64,000 nucleotides of DNA from Gordionus sp. m RMFG-2023. Lineage: Eukaryota > Nematomorpha > Gordioida > Chordodea > Parachordodidae. The notes under the pieces were generated by a model. It was not told where the DNA came from. It did no database searches and saw only the letters and a program-made list of their open reading frames with translations. The DNA lies in NCBI RefSeq assembly GCF_954871325.1, contig NC_088775.1:62845561-62909560 (forward strand), written 5' to 3'. The position numbers were made by a program, and so were the translations under genes. This document shows positions 1 through 13,700 of the stretch, one piece after another. How positions within the stretch are numbered: the stretch's first letter is position 1; the number at the start of each line of letters is the position of its first letter.

Positions 1-899
1 AAATAAAATATAATGTCATTTAAAATATCCAGAATCCCTTATCTAATATATTTTCCCTTAAAAATGGTAAATCTTTATACATTTTTATGGTAGGTGTAAA
101 TTATCTACAAACATTATATGTTTGATAACATTTTTCTGTTATATCTTATTTATTTATTGTAATAATGGCAATAAAAACAAATTGGCTATTTAGGGAAAAT
201 ATCAATAGAAAGTATGCAAAAATTATTTTAAAAAATTAATTTATCTTACATTAACCATTAAAATGTGATCATATATAATTAATAAAAACCTATATTTGTT
301 CTTGGAATTTTTCAAATCAATTTTTGATAGATAATATATAGAATTTAGCTTACTTTTTAAGTAATAATACAATATGATTTTAGAATATAATATAACAAAA
401 AATATTTTTAAATTTTTTTATAAAATAATAATACGCCATCTTACGGATTTAATATTATTGTAATTTAAAATTTAATTCTAAATATTTTTAATATAATTAT
501 ATTAAAGGATTTAAACGATTTATTATGAGATAAAAGAAAATTCAACTATTAATGTATATTTCTTTATTATTGAATATATCTAATAATTTAATTTTTTATA
601 AGTTATTTATATCATAGGAAAATGAATCTCACTACAAATAATAGATAATATATGAAAATTTTTACCTAAGTATTTGCAGTTTACCTTAAAACAAGTAATG
701 CACAAAAAGGTTAAAAAAAATTCGTTTACATATAACATATACTTAGATTAGAAAGTATATCCAGGGTATGTTTTAAATATATAAAAATGTCATGAAAAAA
801 TTCAAGTCAAAATCGCATTCTAAATTTATTCCTTAAATTGTGTGAAGAACTTATTTAAATTTGAAGGAATATAGAAGATCTTTATATGGGTTACATGTC

Positions 900-1222
900 A
901 ATACCGCGAAAATTTTAGCGCGAAATGTATTATCGCGAATGTCGATTACCGCGAAAAGATATTATAGCGAATGCATTATCGCGAATATAATATAGCGAAT
1001 GCATTACCGCGAATATAATACAGCGAAAATATTATAGCGAATGTAATACCGCGAAAATGTTATCGCGAATGTATTATAGCGAATACATTACAGCGAATGA
1101 ATTATCGCGAATGCATTACCGCGAATGCATTATAGCGAATGAATTATCGCGAATACATTATAGCGAATCCATTATAGCGAATGAATTATCGCATAGCAAA
1201 TGCATTATCATATCGCGAATGG
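900..1222 (+). repeat. Left array of GCGAATGCATTAT-type units
   Basis: About two dozen degenerate 12-15 base units alternating GCGAATGCATTA with GCGAAAATATTATA, each carrying a CGCGAA or AGCGAA core. The 77-residue reading frame through it is repeat translation, not a gene. Confidence 0.9.
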
Positions 1223-1230
1223 AGTTTCAT

Positions 1231-1641
1231 GAAAGTTACAATTTTATATTTATCGACTTTTCGACTGACTTAGTTGAATATGAAAATTAAGTTAAAATGG
1301 GGATTGGCTCTAAAAACATTTTTTTATTGAAATTAAGGCTAAGGCTTTTCTTTTTTTGACTCAAAATATATAAAAAAGATTCTAAGTAATAAAATAGATT
1401 TCTCCTTTTCATCTAATCATTTTAAATATTAAACATGAAAGTTACAATTTTATATTTATTGACTTTTCGACTGACTTAGTTGAATCTGAAAATTAAGTTA
1501 AAATGGGGATTGGCTCTAAAAACATTTTTTTATTGAAATTAAGGCTAAGGCTTTTCTTTTTTTTGACTCAAAATATATAAAAAAGATTCTAAGTAATAAA
1601 ATAGATTTCTCTTTTTCATCTACTCATTTTAAATATTAAAC
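1231..1641. repeat. Two tandem copies of a 206-base sequence
   Basis: GAAAGTTACAATTTTATATT begins at 1231 and again at 1437, and the copies are nearly identical across about 205 bases. They lie inside the foldback element just inside the left array. No coding potential seen. Confidence 0.9.
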
Positions 1642-3865
1642 GTCAAGTTTTTTCCTTTTAATTTATTGAAAACTTGTAGGGGAGAACGGGGTTATGGCGA
1701 ACGTTAAAGGCAAACCTTAAGAAAATTATAAGTACTTTTATTAATTTAAATATATAATTTTACAATAATGTATTCAATTATAATAAAAAAATAAAATAGC
1801 AAATATATATTTTTATATTATTTTATATTTTTTAGTAAAAATATAAACTCTATAAGCAGCTAGCAGATTGTAATTGTATTCTCATATTATTTTTATTAGA
1901 TTTTTGGTTAGAAAAATTCATTTTTGTGGCAATATAGTGAATTGATCTTTAATAATATATGAAGAGTTTTATAAATAAAATTAAATTCTATATATAAATT
2001 GAAACGCGAAAGTGATATTTAAAAAAATTACTAATCAAAAATATTAAGGGTTGTAAACATTAATAAATTTTAATATAACGAGTTAGATTTCAGGCACTAG
2101 TCTTGATCCCAAGTTCAGTTAGGATTCCAGAATTTAAAAAAAATTAAATTATTATTTTAGAGTAATATAATATAACAAAATATGAGTTAATAAACAAGTC
2201 ATGTAATCTATTTATAAATCTTATTTCGTAGTATCATCTTTAAAAAAATTGAAAAAAAATTATTGCACCTTTCATCTTTTTAAAGTAAGGTGCCAGAAGT
2301 AAATTATAGTTTGGTAATAACTTTATTTTTATCCACTTCCAAAAATGATAGAAAAATATTATTTCAGCCGTTGGGTTATTTTTGAAAGGATAGCTTTATC
2401 AACGCCAAAAAAAATTATACTTTTATTAATATTTATCTATTTTTTACAGTACAGACAAAATTGAATTTAACATATTTCAATGTCATAATTAGTAATAAAA
2501 TAAATAATATAAATGTCGTAAATTAATATACCTGTGTTCTTCGGTCTGCATTTTTTAGCTCTGATTATTTAAAGCCCTGCCCTAAATTTTCAAATTTCGT
2601 TATTTTCTCTGTATTTTATAAATTGTTTTATACGAAATTTAAGATAAGTAAATAATATTAAAGCATAATTAAAATGTTTTTCACTATAATATTAAACGGC
2701 ATAAAAATATGGATTTGTGGCCTTCTGTCTCTCTTAAAGTTGAAATTGTTTTAAACAGTATCATGAATAATAAACCAATTTGCACAGTGAGATTTAGAAA
2801 TAATTAAATAGACAGAATATGAAATTAAAAAATCTTCTTTTCCCATTTCAGAAAGTCTCATAATCATTATGTTTAAAAATATTTATTGTAGGCATTCCCT
2901 TTCAGGCAGAATAATATGATTTGAAAATAACTTACAAAATATTAAATTTGAACTAAATTCACATATCATCTCTATTGAAACCACCAAAATATATAATTAA
3001 ATATATTTTTTATCATTTTAAGATTTATATTTGAAACAGGAGTTGGCATTTATTATTTTTAAATTTAACAATGTTTAAATTTAAAAAAGATAAGATTTTA
3101 TGTTTTAAAGCTATAAAATTAATAATTTTGACGATTACAAAAGATTTAATAAGATAGAGGTCTCAATCCAATGTTCCCCTTCAACTAATATCAAAATATT
3201 TTTTTAGCGCTGGAAAGGGTTAGTCATATCTGTAACTAGGGGCTAGTAGAATTAGGTCGAATTAATTATATTATGCTTAAAAATATGATATAATAAGTAT
3301 TCATTGGCTATTATAGCTTTAAATTCTATTTTTTTCCCTTTAACTTTCACCTTTTCTGGTGGTTGATAATCAAAAGAATTAGAAAAAAATTAAAAAATTC
3401 ATTAAAACTTAAACATTTTTTATAATAAAATATCACATTTTGAAATTTTTTATGAATTATTTATATACAAATGGTGTATTATTGATAATAACAATTATCC
3501 TATAGGAGACTTAATAAACCAATATAATCTACAAGCCTGGGGTTTGGGGCTTGTTGGGGCAAAAATTAACTTTTATTAGATCTTAAAATATAAAATATTA
3601 AAATATTTATTAATAGGGTCTTTTGTAAAAAACGACTTAATCTAATCGTTAAAAAAATTGAGTATACCAAATTACACATATTTTTTAATAAAATACGAAT
3701 TTCATAAATAACAAGTGACGTGTTTTAGAGGTAAATAATTTTAAAACGCTACTTTAAATAAATATAGACAATTAGGCTGGTTCTCTGGTTTTTTGGAACT
3801 TAATAAATGGGTTAAATATAATTTTGTCAAATATAAATCACTATTGCATTGTGATAATGTTAGTT
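1642..3865. other. Gene-free interior of the foldback element
   Basis: AT-rich sequence with no convincing exon, RNA gene or transposase remnant on either strand. Confidence 0.6.
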
Positions 3866-4400
3866 GTAATGCATTCGCGATATTGCATTCGCTATGATGC
3901 ATTCGCGATAATGCATTCGCTCTAATACATTCGCTATGATACATTCGCTATGATACATTCGCTGTAATGCATTCGCTATAATGTTTTCGCGGTAATGCAT
4001 TCGCTATAATGGATTCGCGCTAATATATTCGCTATAATACATTCGCTATGATGCATTCGCGATAATGTATTACATTCGCTGTAATGCATTCGCTATAATG
4101 TTTTCGCGGTATTGCATTCGCGCTAATATATTCGCTATAATACATTCGCTATGATGCATTCGCGATAATGCATTCGCGGTATTACATTCGCTGTAATGCA
4201 TTCGCTATAATATTTTCGCGGTAATGCATTCGCTATAATATTTTCGCGGTAATGCATTCGCTATAATGCATTCGCTATAATGCATTCGCGCTAATATATT
4301 CGCTATGATACATTCGCTATAATGCATTCGCGGTAATGCATTCGCTATAATATCTTTTCGCGGAATCGACATTCGCGATAATACATTTCGCGGTATTGAC
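3866..4400 (-). repeat. Right array, inverted copy of the left array, longer
   Basis: The same unit in opposite orientation (TAATGCATTCGCTA). The outermost 70 bases match the left end base for base with few differences, while the inner units differ in order and number, so the arrays have expanded independently. Internal larger duplications of about 110 bases are visible. Confidence 0.9.
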
Positions 4401-4698
4401 GTGATACGCTTTATATGTATATTTTTTAAATTTAGGATGAAAAAAACATTTTTAAAGGATGTTACATACCCCCCCCCCCTCACCCCACCCTAACCCTTAA
4501 CTGAAATACAAAAAAATAATCATTCAATCTTATTATTTTTTTTAGCAATTCTTCAGTTTTGAATAAATACAATGATCAATATATTAATTAAAGGATTTGA
4601 TTTGAATAACAACTATATTATTTGGCATTTATATATAGAACCCTTAAATTAATCATGTAAATATAAAAAGCCTATCATGCAAAAATAAAGGTTTTTAC

Positions 4699-4768
4699 TT
4701 TCCTGGTTTGTCTATCAAGCTACCGGTCAAACTTTGACAACAAATTAGTATATACTCTTGTAAAGCTT
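4699..4768 (-). CDS. FNTB: FNTB exon 10
   Basis: Encodes [20 protein letters not shown] and then KPGK, matching QALQEYILMCCQCPAGGLLDKPGK. Donor GGAAA|GTAAAA leaves phase 2. The expected next exon (RDFYHTCYCLSGLS, with the third zinc ligand) was searched for by eye on the minus strand between 1 and 4690 and not found, so it probably lies beyond the left edge. Confidence 0.93.
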
Positions 4769-7700
4769 CTTGGGGTTTCATGATAAAAATATAATAATAA
4801 TAAGATTTTTTTTAAAAAAGTTTCATTAACTATTACCTGAATCAAAAATCCAGTTATCGAGACAGGGAATGTGAGGAGAATCTGCTAAGAAGTAAATATA
4901 ATTTACTACATTTTAAAGACTATTATTTAGACCTTATAACTATAATATCCAAAATAATATAATACAGTGACGACAAGGGAGGCATTGATTCCTTATCATT
5001 TTCTTTTACACAAAAACAAAGCGTTTGTTTTATATTTTTTTAAAATATTTAATCCCGTCGTTTATTTATGATTATATATGAAAAAATTGATGTTTCCGTG
5101 CTTTATTTATTGCAATTTAGTAAAATTTGGTTTATTTAACAAAAATTTAGTCGTTAAGCATGTTATCAAAAAATTGATTGTTTGGGCCTGAGATGGGTGG
5201 GGGGGGGGGATTTATCACCTTAATATTTTGTATATTATGGCAAATAAAAAAAATCAATTATTTCCCTATAGTAGTAATCTTTATGCTTTGTCATCGTATC
5301 TTATTTAATAATACTTTTGGTAACTAAAAAGGTAAGAGTCAACAGCAGCGTATCTCTAAATTTATGGAAACTGGGGGACGTAAAAGAACGTTATAAAAAT
5401 ATCATCCAAATATCTAGAAAGGAACATAAATGTTTTACGTTAGGGGACCAGAGAGCTCAAATTCCCTTGAAAACTTGGATGGCCCACTATTAAAAAATGT
5501 ATATTCATTTCAGTTTTTGCAAATTTTAGATAGAATCTGACTAATTTTAGAAATTATCTTTCTTGCTCATTTTGGATATTTTTTTTTAAAAAGGTGTGCC
5601 TCTTCAAGTTAAAAAAGTTAGCGACTATCACTGTACTGATCCATATCTAGATTTATAATAGAGATCTGCAAATCACGGCTCGGCCCTGTAAAAAATAATT
5701 TCTGGTCGGGCTGAGTGGGGCCTATATTTTTTAAAAACTTTCGGGCCGGACCAGGTTGGGCTTAAATTTTTAAATATTATATCATTACAGTTTTTCAAAT
5801 ATATTGATATATTTTAAAATTCTTGCAAGAAACAAGGCGTTAATATTTATTTATAGAATATTTTTTTTACAAAAAAAATAAATAAATTTTTATATATTTA
5901 AATATTTTCGGACTGGGCCGGGCGGACAAATTTTTATTTTTGTTTCGGCTTTTCGGGACAAATAAAAAATTTGTTAGGGAATGGCCGGGCAGGACAAATT
6001 TTTAAAAAAAATTCGGGCCGGGCTTGAAAAATTAGGGTCGATGCAGATCATTAATTTATAATATCCACAACCTAATTTTAAAATATCAACGAAGAAACAA
6101 GTAAATTATTAATTAAAAAAAGGATTTTTAAAATTTCTAATTTATTTTATATTATATAATTAATTATAATATGAACCGGATTTTTGTGTATTGTTGCACG
6201 ATTTAAGATATTGGGCTTCGAAGATGAGAGGGAAAATTGCTCCAACCCAAAATGAATAGCATGAATCCACTAACTTATTCGTCCTGCCATTAAATCCTCC
6301 CTCGATTGGCATCTGCCTATTTACCAACCATCTCTATTCCGATAAAAAAAAAGAGAAGTTATTATCATCTTGTTATTTTTAAAATTATCGTAACAACGTG
6401 GCGAAATCAGCATATCCATATTTTTAAAATAATAAATTTATAACAGCCTAGTAACCTTGATTTAAAAACAGGAATTTTAAGTTTCATGGCTAAATAAATA
6501 TCCTATTTATAAAATCGAGATCAACTACTAAAAACAGTTTTCAAGTTTTTAAATAATAAATATAAGAGTGGGTAAAAAAACCATTAAACTTGGCATATCA
6601 CATAAATGTTGTTTATCCATTAACAAGAGAGTGGCAAAACCACAAAAAGTATATCCACCATGAGCTTCACTTCCGGGTGTGCAAGAAAATCCGCCTTCAT
6701 ATGTTTGACAACTTTTTGTACCAATTTATATTAGATATGTTACAATATATATATTTTATATATAAAATGACTTCATGATCTTAACATTTAAAAAATCTTC
6801 TTGTAATTCATTAGAAAATGCAAAGATTTCTCTCGGCCCTGTAACCAAGGATGTTAGGATAATTATATTAAATTAGGTTAAAATTACTTTGTATGCAAAA
6901 CTCTTGATGAACCATTAGTTAAATTTAATTATCATATAAAAGAATATGAATTAACTAATATTGACCATATGATAAGATATTTTAAATTTGGTGTAACAAA
7001 TTTGAGGACCATTATTTTGGAGAGGCCGCCCTAAGATTAACCCTTGTTGCCTTCATATATTTTTTATAAAAAAAAACAAAGGTAATCAATTTTTTAAATA
7101 ATACCTAACTATCCATTCATCGGTTTTGTAAAATAAATCCTCGCGATAAATATTGAGTAACTTACTAACCGTTATGGCGCAATAAGTTCCTCTTATATCA
7201 ATTTCCCCGGAATCGTTTAAACTAAAACTACCGTCTTCACGTTTCATATTGTACAAAAATTTGAGCAGATTTTCTCTTTTTGATATGATAAAAAATTTCT
7301 TTTTATAAATTTAAAGTTAATAATTAGGGAATAAGTTAAGGAGATAAGGATAAACTGATAATTGTTAAAGAAAGAATGGACAATATATATTTAAAAAATC
7401 TTTTATAAAAGATTTAAAAAATACATAATTTGATTTTACATGAAGTCTTGTTTTAACTTTTTATAACTAAAGATTAGATTCTCGGTGGTATAGCGGAGCA
7501 TTCGAAGGATAGAACTTCAAAGAAAATGTTGAACATTGTAGGACAAACGCAACCGTAGTTAAGGAAGGCATGCGCGATTTGGAGAATATTTAAATTAGTT
7601 TTTTTAAAGCTCAACTTTAGACAAATTAATAATAAAAATAATAACAAACTCAAAATAAAAATAATTAACTACACTTGGAAATAAATCCTTTCATTTTTTT

Positions 7701-10700
7701 ACAGCTCACATCAAAATTCTGTTCCACTATTAACTAAGTTTCTGATAAATAGACATAAAGACAGATGGTTTTTCATGCCTGTGGAGTGGATATATATTCA
7801 AGCTAAAGATTAATTTTGTGATTAAAATGAGGGGTCGAAAAAACGATTTTTTTTCCTTCTAAATTTGGAGCTTGGATGTTGGTTTAGGAAATCAATTGCC
7901 TTTTTTTGGATGAGATAAATACACAGGTTTCATTTTCAAAGAATGGTTAAAAGGATAACGGCAGTAGTATCAAAATACTCAAATTATATCATTGTTTAAT
8001 GTTTCATTAAATTTTTTATGATTAAAATAAGGGTGTCGAACCAAACCTAAATAAACCGCGAAACCGAAATAAACCGTTATAAATTTTCGAACAGTAACCA
8101 AACCGGTATAAGAATTTTTTTGAGCTAACACCGAAACGTAGAATAAATTCGAACCGATTTAAACCTGTTAAAAAATAATACATGTTTTTCCTTTATTATA
8201 CTATAAGATATATTCATCTAGTTAAAAAAAAGAATTGCATAAAAAAAATTGTGTTTAATATTACTTCTTTCGTTATTATTCCTGTTTATAATGAAATAAA
8301 AAATTTCAACTCATTTTCCTTAATTTTTATTTAAAAATTTTCAAATATTTGATTATTATATTTAATTCTTTAAAATATTTTTGTTTGGTTTTTATTTTTA
8401 AATTGTTAAAATATTTTTGTTTGATTTTAATTTTTACTTCTTTCGTTATTATTTCTGTTTATAATGAAATAAAAAATTTCAACTCATTTTCCTTAATTTT
8501 TATTTTTAAGTTTTTCAAATATTTGATTATTATATTTAATTCTTTAAAATTTTTTGTTTGGTTTTTATTTTTAAATTGTTAAAATATTTTTGTTTTCTTT
8601 TAATTTTTAGGTTTAAAAAACTTTTTTTCTCGTTATTTGGTCAATTAATAAAACATATAATGCATTTAAGAATATTCAAAACTTATGAAAACTATAACGA
8701 AATGAAAAGACCGGATATAGATTTCTAAATTAAAATGAACCGATATAAACTTGTTTAAGTATATAATATAACTAGACCGTTTTAAACTTTAAAATAAAAA
8801 CAAAGATAGAACTGAACCGTTATACCTATATTGGTTCGATACCCTAATTAAAATTTATGCTTTACAATAATTTCATGATTATATATAGGAAATGACTTAT
8901 TTTTACATTTTTTTTTCAATTTATCATTATCATCGCACTTACTGCTGAAAAATTGGAATAGAAACGCAAAATCAATGATACGAAAACATTTGTTTAACAT
9001 AAATAAAATAAAAAAATTAAAGATTTAAATGTGAGACATTCTTGTATGTAATGAAATGATAATAGATTGGGCAGATTTAATAAATGATGTTCCTGAAAGA
9101 TGGTTGTAACTTGTTTCAGTTGCTTAAGGATTTATAAACATTTTAGATTATTAAAAATGTTTACGGCTTTCTTTGAAATATTAGTTTCCATTAAAAATAC
9201 TTGTTCCATTTTTCCAAATATCACATTCAAAACCTGCTAACTTTATTTACTTTACCATTTATTTTGATAAAAGTGGTATAATTTGTTATAAAATAGTGTA
9301 GTTTTGTTGCCATTTACCGATCGATAATTTCGTAGGCTTTAAAATTATCTAATGTACAAAGGGCACTAATTGCTGCATAAGTTGCTGCCAAATGTGGTAT
9401 TTGACCTGGCCCACCTTAAGACATTATTAAATAGAATAAATTGTAATATAACAATTGTACTTAATATATTTTATGTTAATTAAAGGGTAAGCGGAAAATA
9501 ATTTTAAAGAGAAATAACCCGAAAAAAATTCTTCTGGAAGATAATTCACCTGAAAAAATATCCCAGGAACCCCATTTTTTAAATTTTAAAATATATTGCT
9601 GAAAGTAATTCCCCTGAAAAAAATACCACTAACAATTTTTTTAAATTTAAAATAAAACCCAGCAGCCAAAAAACTAAAATATTTCTTAAACATTATTATC
9701 TCAGTAAAGATGCAGCATTAAGTTGTAATTCTTTTTTTCGAATTTTTTTAAGCAAATTTGTAAAAATATATATTACAAATATAAATATGTTATGATTTCA
9801 GTAAAGATGAAATATATTTTAACTTTATTTTGAAGAAAATGAGTTAAAATAATATATTAAACGTTTTTGTTTGTATTATACGATTAGTGTTAGTGAATTT
9901 TATCTGTTTTTAGTCGATCTTCGGTCGGACTGGACTTGTCCATTTTGGAAAGAAAATGTGACACCATAATATCATGAAGTGAGATGAAAACGAAACGATT
10001 ACAATAGATTATTTTACAATGCTCAGATAAAAAATTATTTGGATAACTATTTTTTTTAACAGGGATTGAGAATATGAGGATTAAATTCATGTTGAAATAA
10101 TCATTATTATTTTCTAGTTTATTGAAAAAAGTTTATATATACAACCATATTTGAAGGCAATGTGAAAAACCTCAATTAAAATCTCCCAATTTGGTATTTA
10201 AAATATTTTATAATAAATGTGTAAAATTTTAGGTAAAAATAAATATTTTTTAGACAATTTCTTATAAACATTTTTCCAGTCATAATAAGCTTTTAAAATA
10301 TCTTCTCATAAATATCAAAAAGCTGGGGAAAATGTTTAAAATGCAAATCAAAATATATTTTATTTTTTAGAATTATTTGAAGCCTCAACATTTCGAGGGT
10401 TGAATTTAAAACAAATTTCAAATTTAGATTTATTTAAAGCAGAGACTTGCCGGCCCGGGCCAAAAATAGTATGATATTAAAAATCTGGGCCGATCTTAAA
10501 AATTAGAAATTCGGACCGGCTTATTAAAATTAAATGCTAGCTTACGGTAATATTTTGCTTAATATCACAAACTAGGTATCCAGCAGCTAATTAGGTTAGG
10601 GATATGAAGAGTTAAGCAGAGTTGTTAACACTCCTTTTTTTAAAAGTAGCTAGCTACCGCTCCCGCTACTAAAGTTTTAAAAGGAGCTGGGTCCCGCTCC

Positions 10701-13700
10701 AAGTAATGGAGTGCCACTCCATAACCTTTTTTTTTAAAGTACACGAAACAAAATCATATTTTTTTATCAAAAATTTTTTATTTATATTAAATGATATATC
10801 AAAATATTTATAATCTTTTATTAGCTTTTAAAAGTAATAAATTTTCTAAATTTGAATCTAACAAACATCCATGCCTCTCCCCTAAAACCTGTTTAGCAAT
10901 AATAAATAGGCGCTCAACAGGAGCACTAAGGAAGCGGGGTATTGTATTTATAAAAATAGTTGTCCAATATATTATCTTCCTGATGATCAATTTCATAATC
11001 CAAAAAATCTTCTAAATCATTACAGGGTTCCCGTGAACTAGTAGCTATTTTTGCATCAGGAATTTGTTTTCTTAAAAAATAAATTAATTTGTATTTTAGT
11101 TACAAATTTTGTGCATTTTTTATCCATTCCCAATTTAATTTGAAGGCAGGATGGATAATAGCTCCAATAATATTTTCATCATTATAAACATTTGAAAATC
11201 TGCAATAAAGTTATTTAAATAGAATAATTTATTTTTTATTTCGACTTCTTCTTCTATGATGTCTAACATAACAAAAACTATTTTTTATCATAATTCTATA
11301 AAATGAATATTAATATGACTTACAAGATTTTCCAAGAAATTTTCAATATAAAAAGAAAGAAAAAATTGATTTTAATATTTTAACTGATTAGATGTAAAAC
11401 CAATATAAAACTCGGGCTCAACATTTAATATTGCATAAATTTAAATTAAATAAAATTTCATTTTTATTGAATTTTAATTAAAAAATAAATAGATTTATTA
11501 ATATTTAAAAAATAATTTAATTTATACATTAAATTTAAAAGAGCGGTGGAGCGGCGCCCCTCCACTCCAGCCCTAAAAGGGACTAGCTCCCACTCCTGAT
11601 TTAAATTAAATCATTTTTTAAATATTAATAAATCTATTTATTTGTTAATTAAAATTTAATAAAAATGAAATTTTATTTTATTTTATTTAAATTTATGCAA
11701 TATTAAATATTGAGTGGAGTTTTATAATGATTTTTCATCTAATCAGTTAAAATATTAAAAATCAATATTTTCTTCTTTTATTATATTGAAAATTTCTTGG
11801 AAAATCTTGTAATCATATTTATATTCATATTATAGACATATGATAAAAAGTTTTTGTTATGGATCCAGACATCATAGAAGAAGAAATCGACATGAAAAAT
11901 AAATTATCTATTTAAATAACTTTATTGCAGATTTTCAAATGTTTATAATTGTGATAATATCATTGCGGCTATTATCCATCCTGCATTCAAATTAAATTGG
12001 GAATGGATAAAAAATGCACAAAATATGAAACTAAAATACAAATTAATTAATTTTTTAAGAAAACAAATTCATGATGCAAAAATAGCTATTAGTTCATGTG
12101 AACCCTGCAATGATTTGAAAGATTTATTTGGATTCCATGAAATTGAGTATTAGGAAGATTATATATTGGACAAATATTTTTTAAATAATGATATCAAAAT
12201 AACTATTTTTTATAAATTTCCTGAATTAAAAAATATTTTTATAAAATATAATACCCCGCTTCCCTCTAGTGCTCCTGCTGAGCGCCTGTTTAGTATTGCT
12301 AAACAGGTTGGATTGTTAGATTCAAATTTAGAAAATTTATTACTTTTAAAAGCTAATAAAAGATTATAAATATTTTGATATACCACTTAATATAAATAAA
12401 ACTTTTATGATAAAAAAAATATGATTTTACTTACTAAAAAAAATGAAAATCAAAGGAGCGGCTATGAAGAAGGAGCTAGCTCCTTTTGAGAAGGTAGGAG
12501 CAGGAGCTAGCTACTTTTAAAAAGGAGCGTTAACAACTCTGGTTTAGGATAGTGTTGTTAATTTGCTTGGTCGTAAAATTTACGGCCCAATTTTGTGCTC
12601 AGGCACAAACCCGGGGAATAGAATTTATTTATTTTCTTGCTAAACATAAAAAAAGTTTATGATTATTTGGATTTGACATGTCTGCTATATAATTATAATA
12701 ACAATATGATTTATTATTTAGAAATAAGTTGTTAAAATTTGGAAAATAAAATAAGTGTGAATTTCAGAAAAACTTAATTGAATGGGATAAATAAAACAAC
12801 TTGTAATAAATCACAAGAGAAAAAATTGTGATAATTTAAAAGAATAAAATAATAAAGATAGAAATACGGGCGAAGGATGAATGCGCCAGATGGAGGCACT
12901 ATGCAGGACAGGCCAACACCTTCTTTCTATGACCACAGAGGGAGCGACTGGGATACAAGACAAAGAATGTCGTGCTGGTCCTGTGGCGGTGATCATGTAA
13001 TGAGGCGTTGTCCAACAAGCAGTGCAGGAAGATGAAGTGTCAGTAAAGGTGAATCCCACGTAAATGAACATAGGGGTAAAGATCAATCTTAGCAAAGAGG
13101 TGTTGTAATAATTAGTTTTTATTATTCTAAATGTTATAATTTGGTACTTGGCTAGGATAATTTTATATTATTCATAATATATTCTGTTGAATTAGTCTTT
13201 TTTTATAAATTATGAGATATGTAATAATGTTTATGGAAATTAGTGAATTTTTCTTTCCTCGATCAAGAATTGGAGTGCCTCGACATTTTCAAAATTTTTG
13301 AGTTAGAAGTGGATAATAACTTATTTACTTCCAATATATATATATATATATATAAATAAAAACTAGATTAAAAAATATTGATTTTTGCCAAAGTTATAGT
13401 ACTGTCAATTTTGCGCTATTTGCATATAATGATGTAATTTTTGCTTCATAAACATGACCTATCCTATTATCTTATTTAATCACGTGTTATATTTCCTTCT
13501 TTTTTAATTTTTTGCTTTTCCATATTAAATCGTAAAATATTTTTATTCCATATCTATCCTAAATTATTTTACTGTCAAGGTAAATTTTTAATAATTGATT
13601 TTAAAATTTATTATAATTCATTATTTTGTACTATGACTTTATAAGTTTCATTAATAATTTTATATATAAAATTACTCCTTGTAGTGGATATTTTTGTGTG

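Larger units (their letters stand above)
889..4408. mobile_element. MULE-like foldback element with tandem-array inverted ends, non-autonomous
   Basis: Flanked by an exact 9-base duplication CTTTATATG (880-888 and 4409-4417), the size typical of Mutator-like elements. The ends are imperfect inverted repeats (GGTTACATGTCAATACCGCG against the reverse complement CGTATCACGTCAATACCGCG at the other end) that continue as degenerate arrays of GCGAATGCATTAT units on the left and the inverted units on the right. The interior (about 1.23-3.85 kb) has no gene. It sits within FNTB intron 10. MULE assignment rests on the duplication size and the resemblance in design to the coding MULE at 53993-59915, not on a transposase. 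Confidence 0.75.

Noticed and set aside
900-4400. CRISPR-like appearance of short regular repeats
   Set aside because: Units are degenerate with no unique spacers between them, the two arrays are inverted ends of one transposon, and the DNA is eukaryotic.
8349-8582. Phe/Ile/Leu-rich 77-residue ORF resembling a membrane protein
   Set aside because: It is translation of T-rich tandem DNA inside a hAT MITE; both ends coincide with repeat units.
12811-13095. 94-residue minus-strand ORF
   Set aside because: It is the antisense shadow of a plus-strand stretch with a CCHC zinc knuckle, which is the more meaningful reading.
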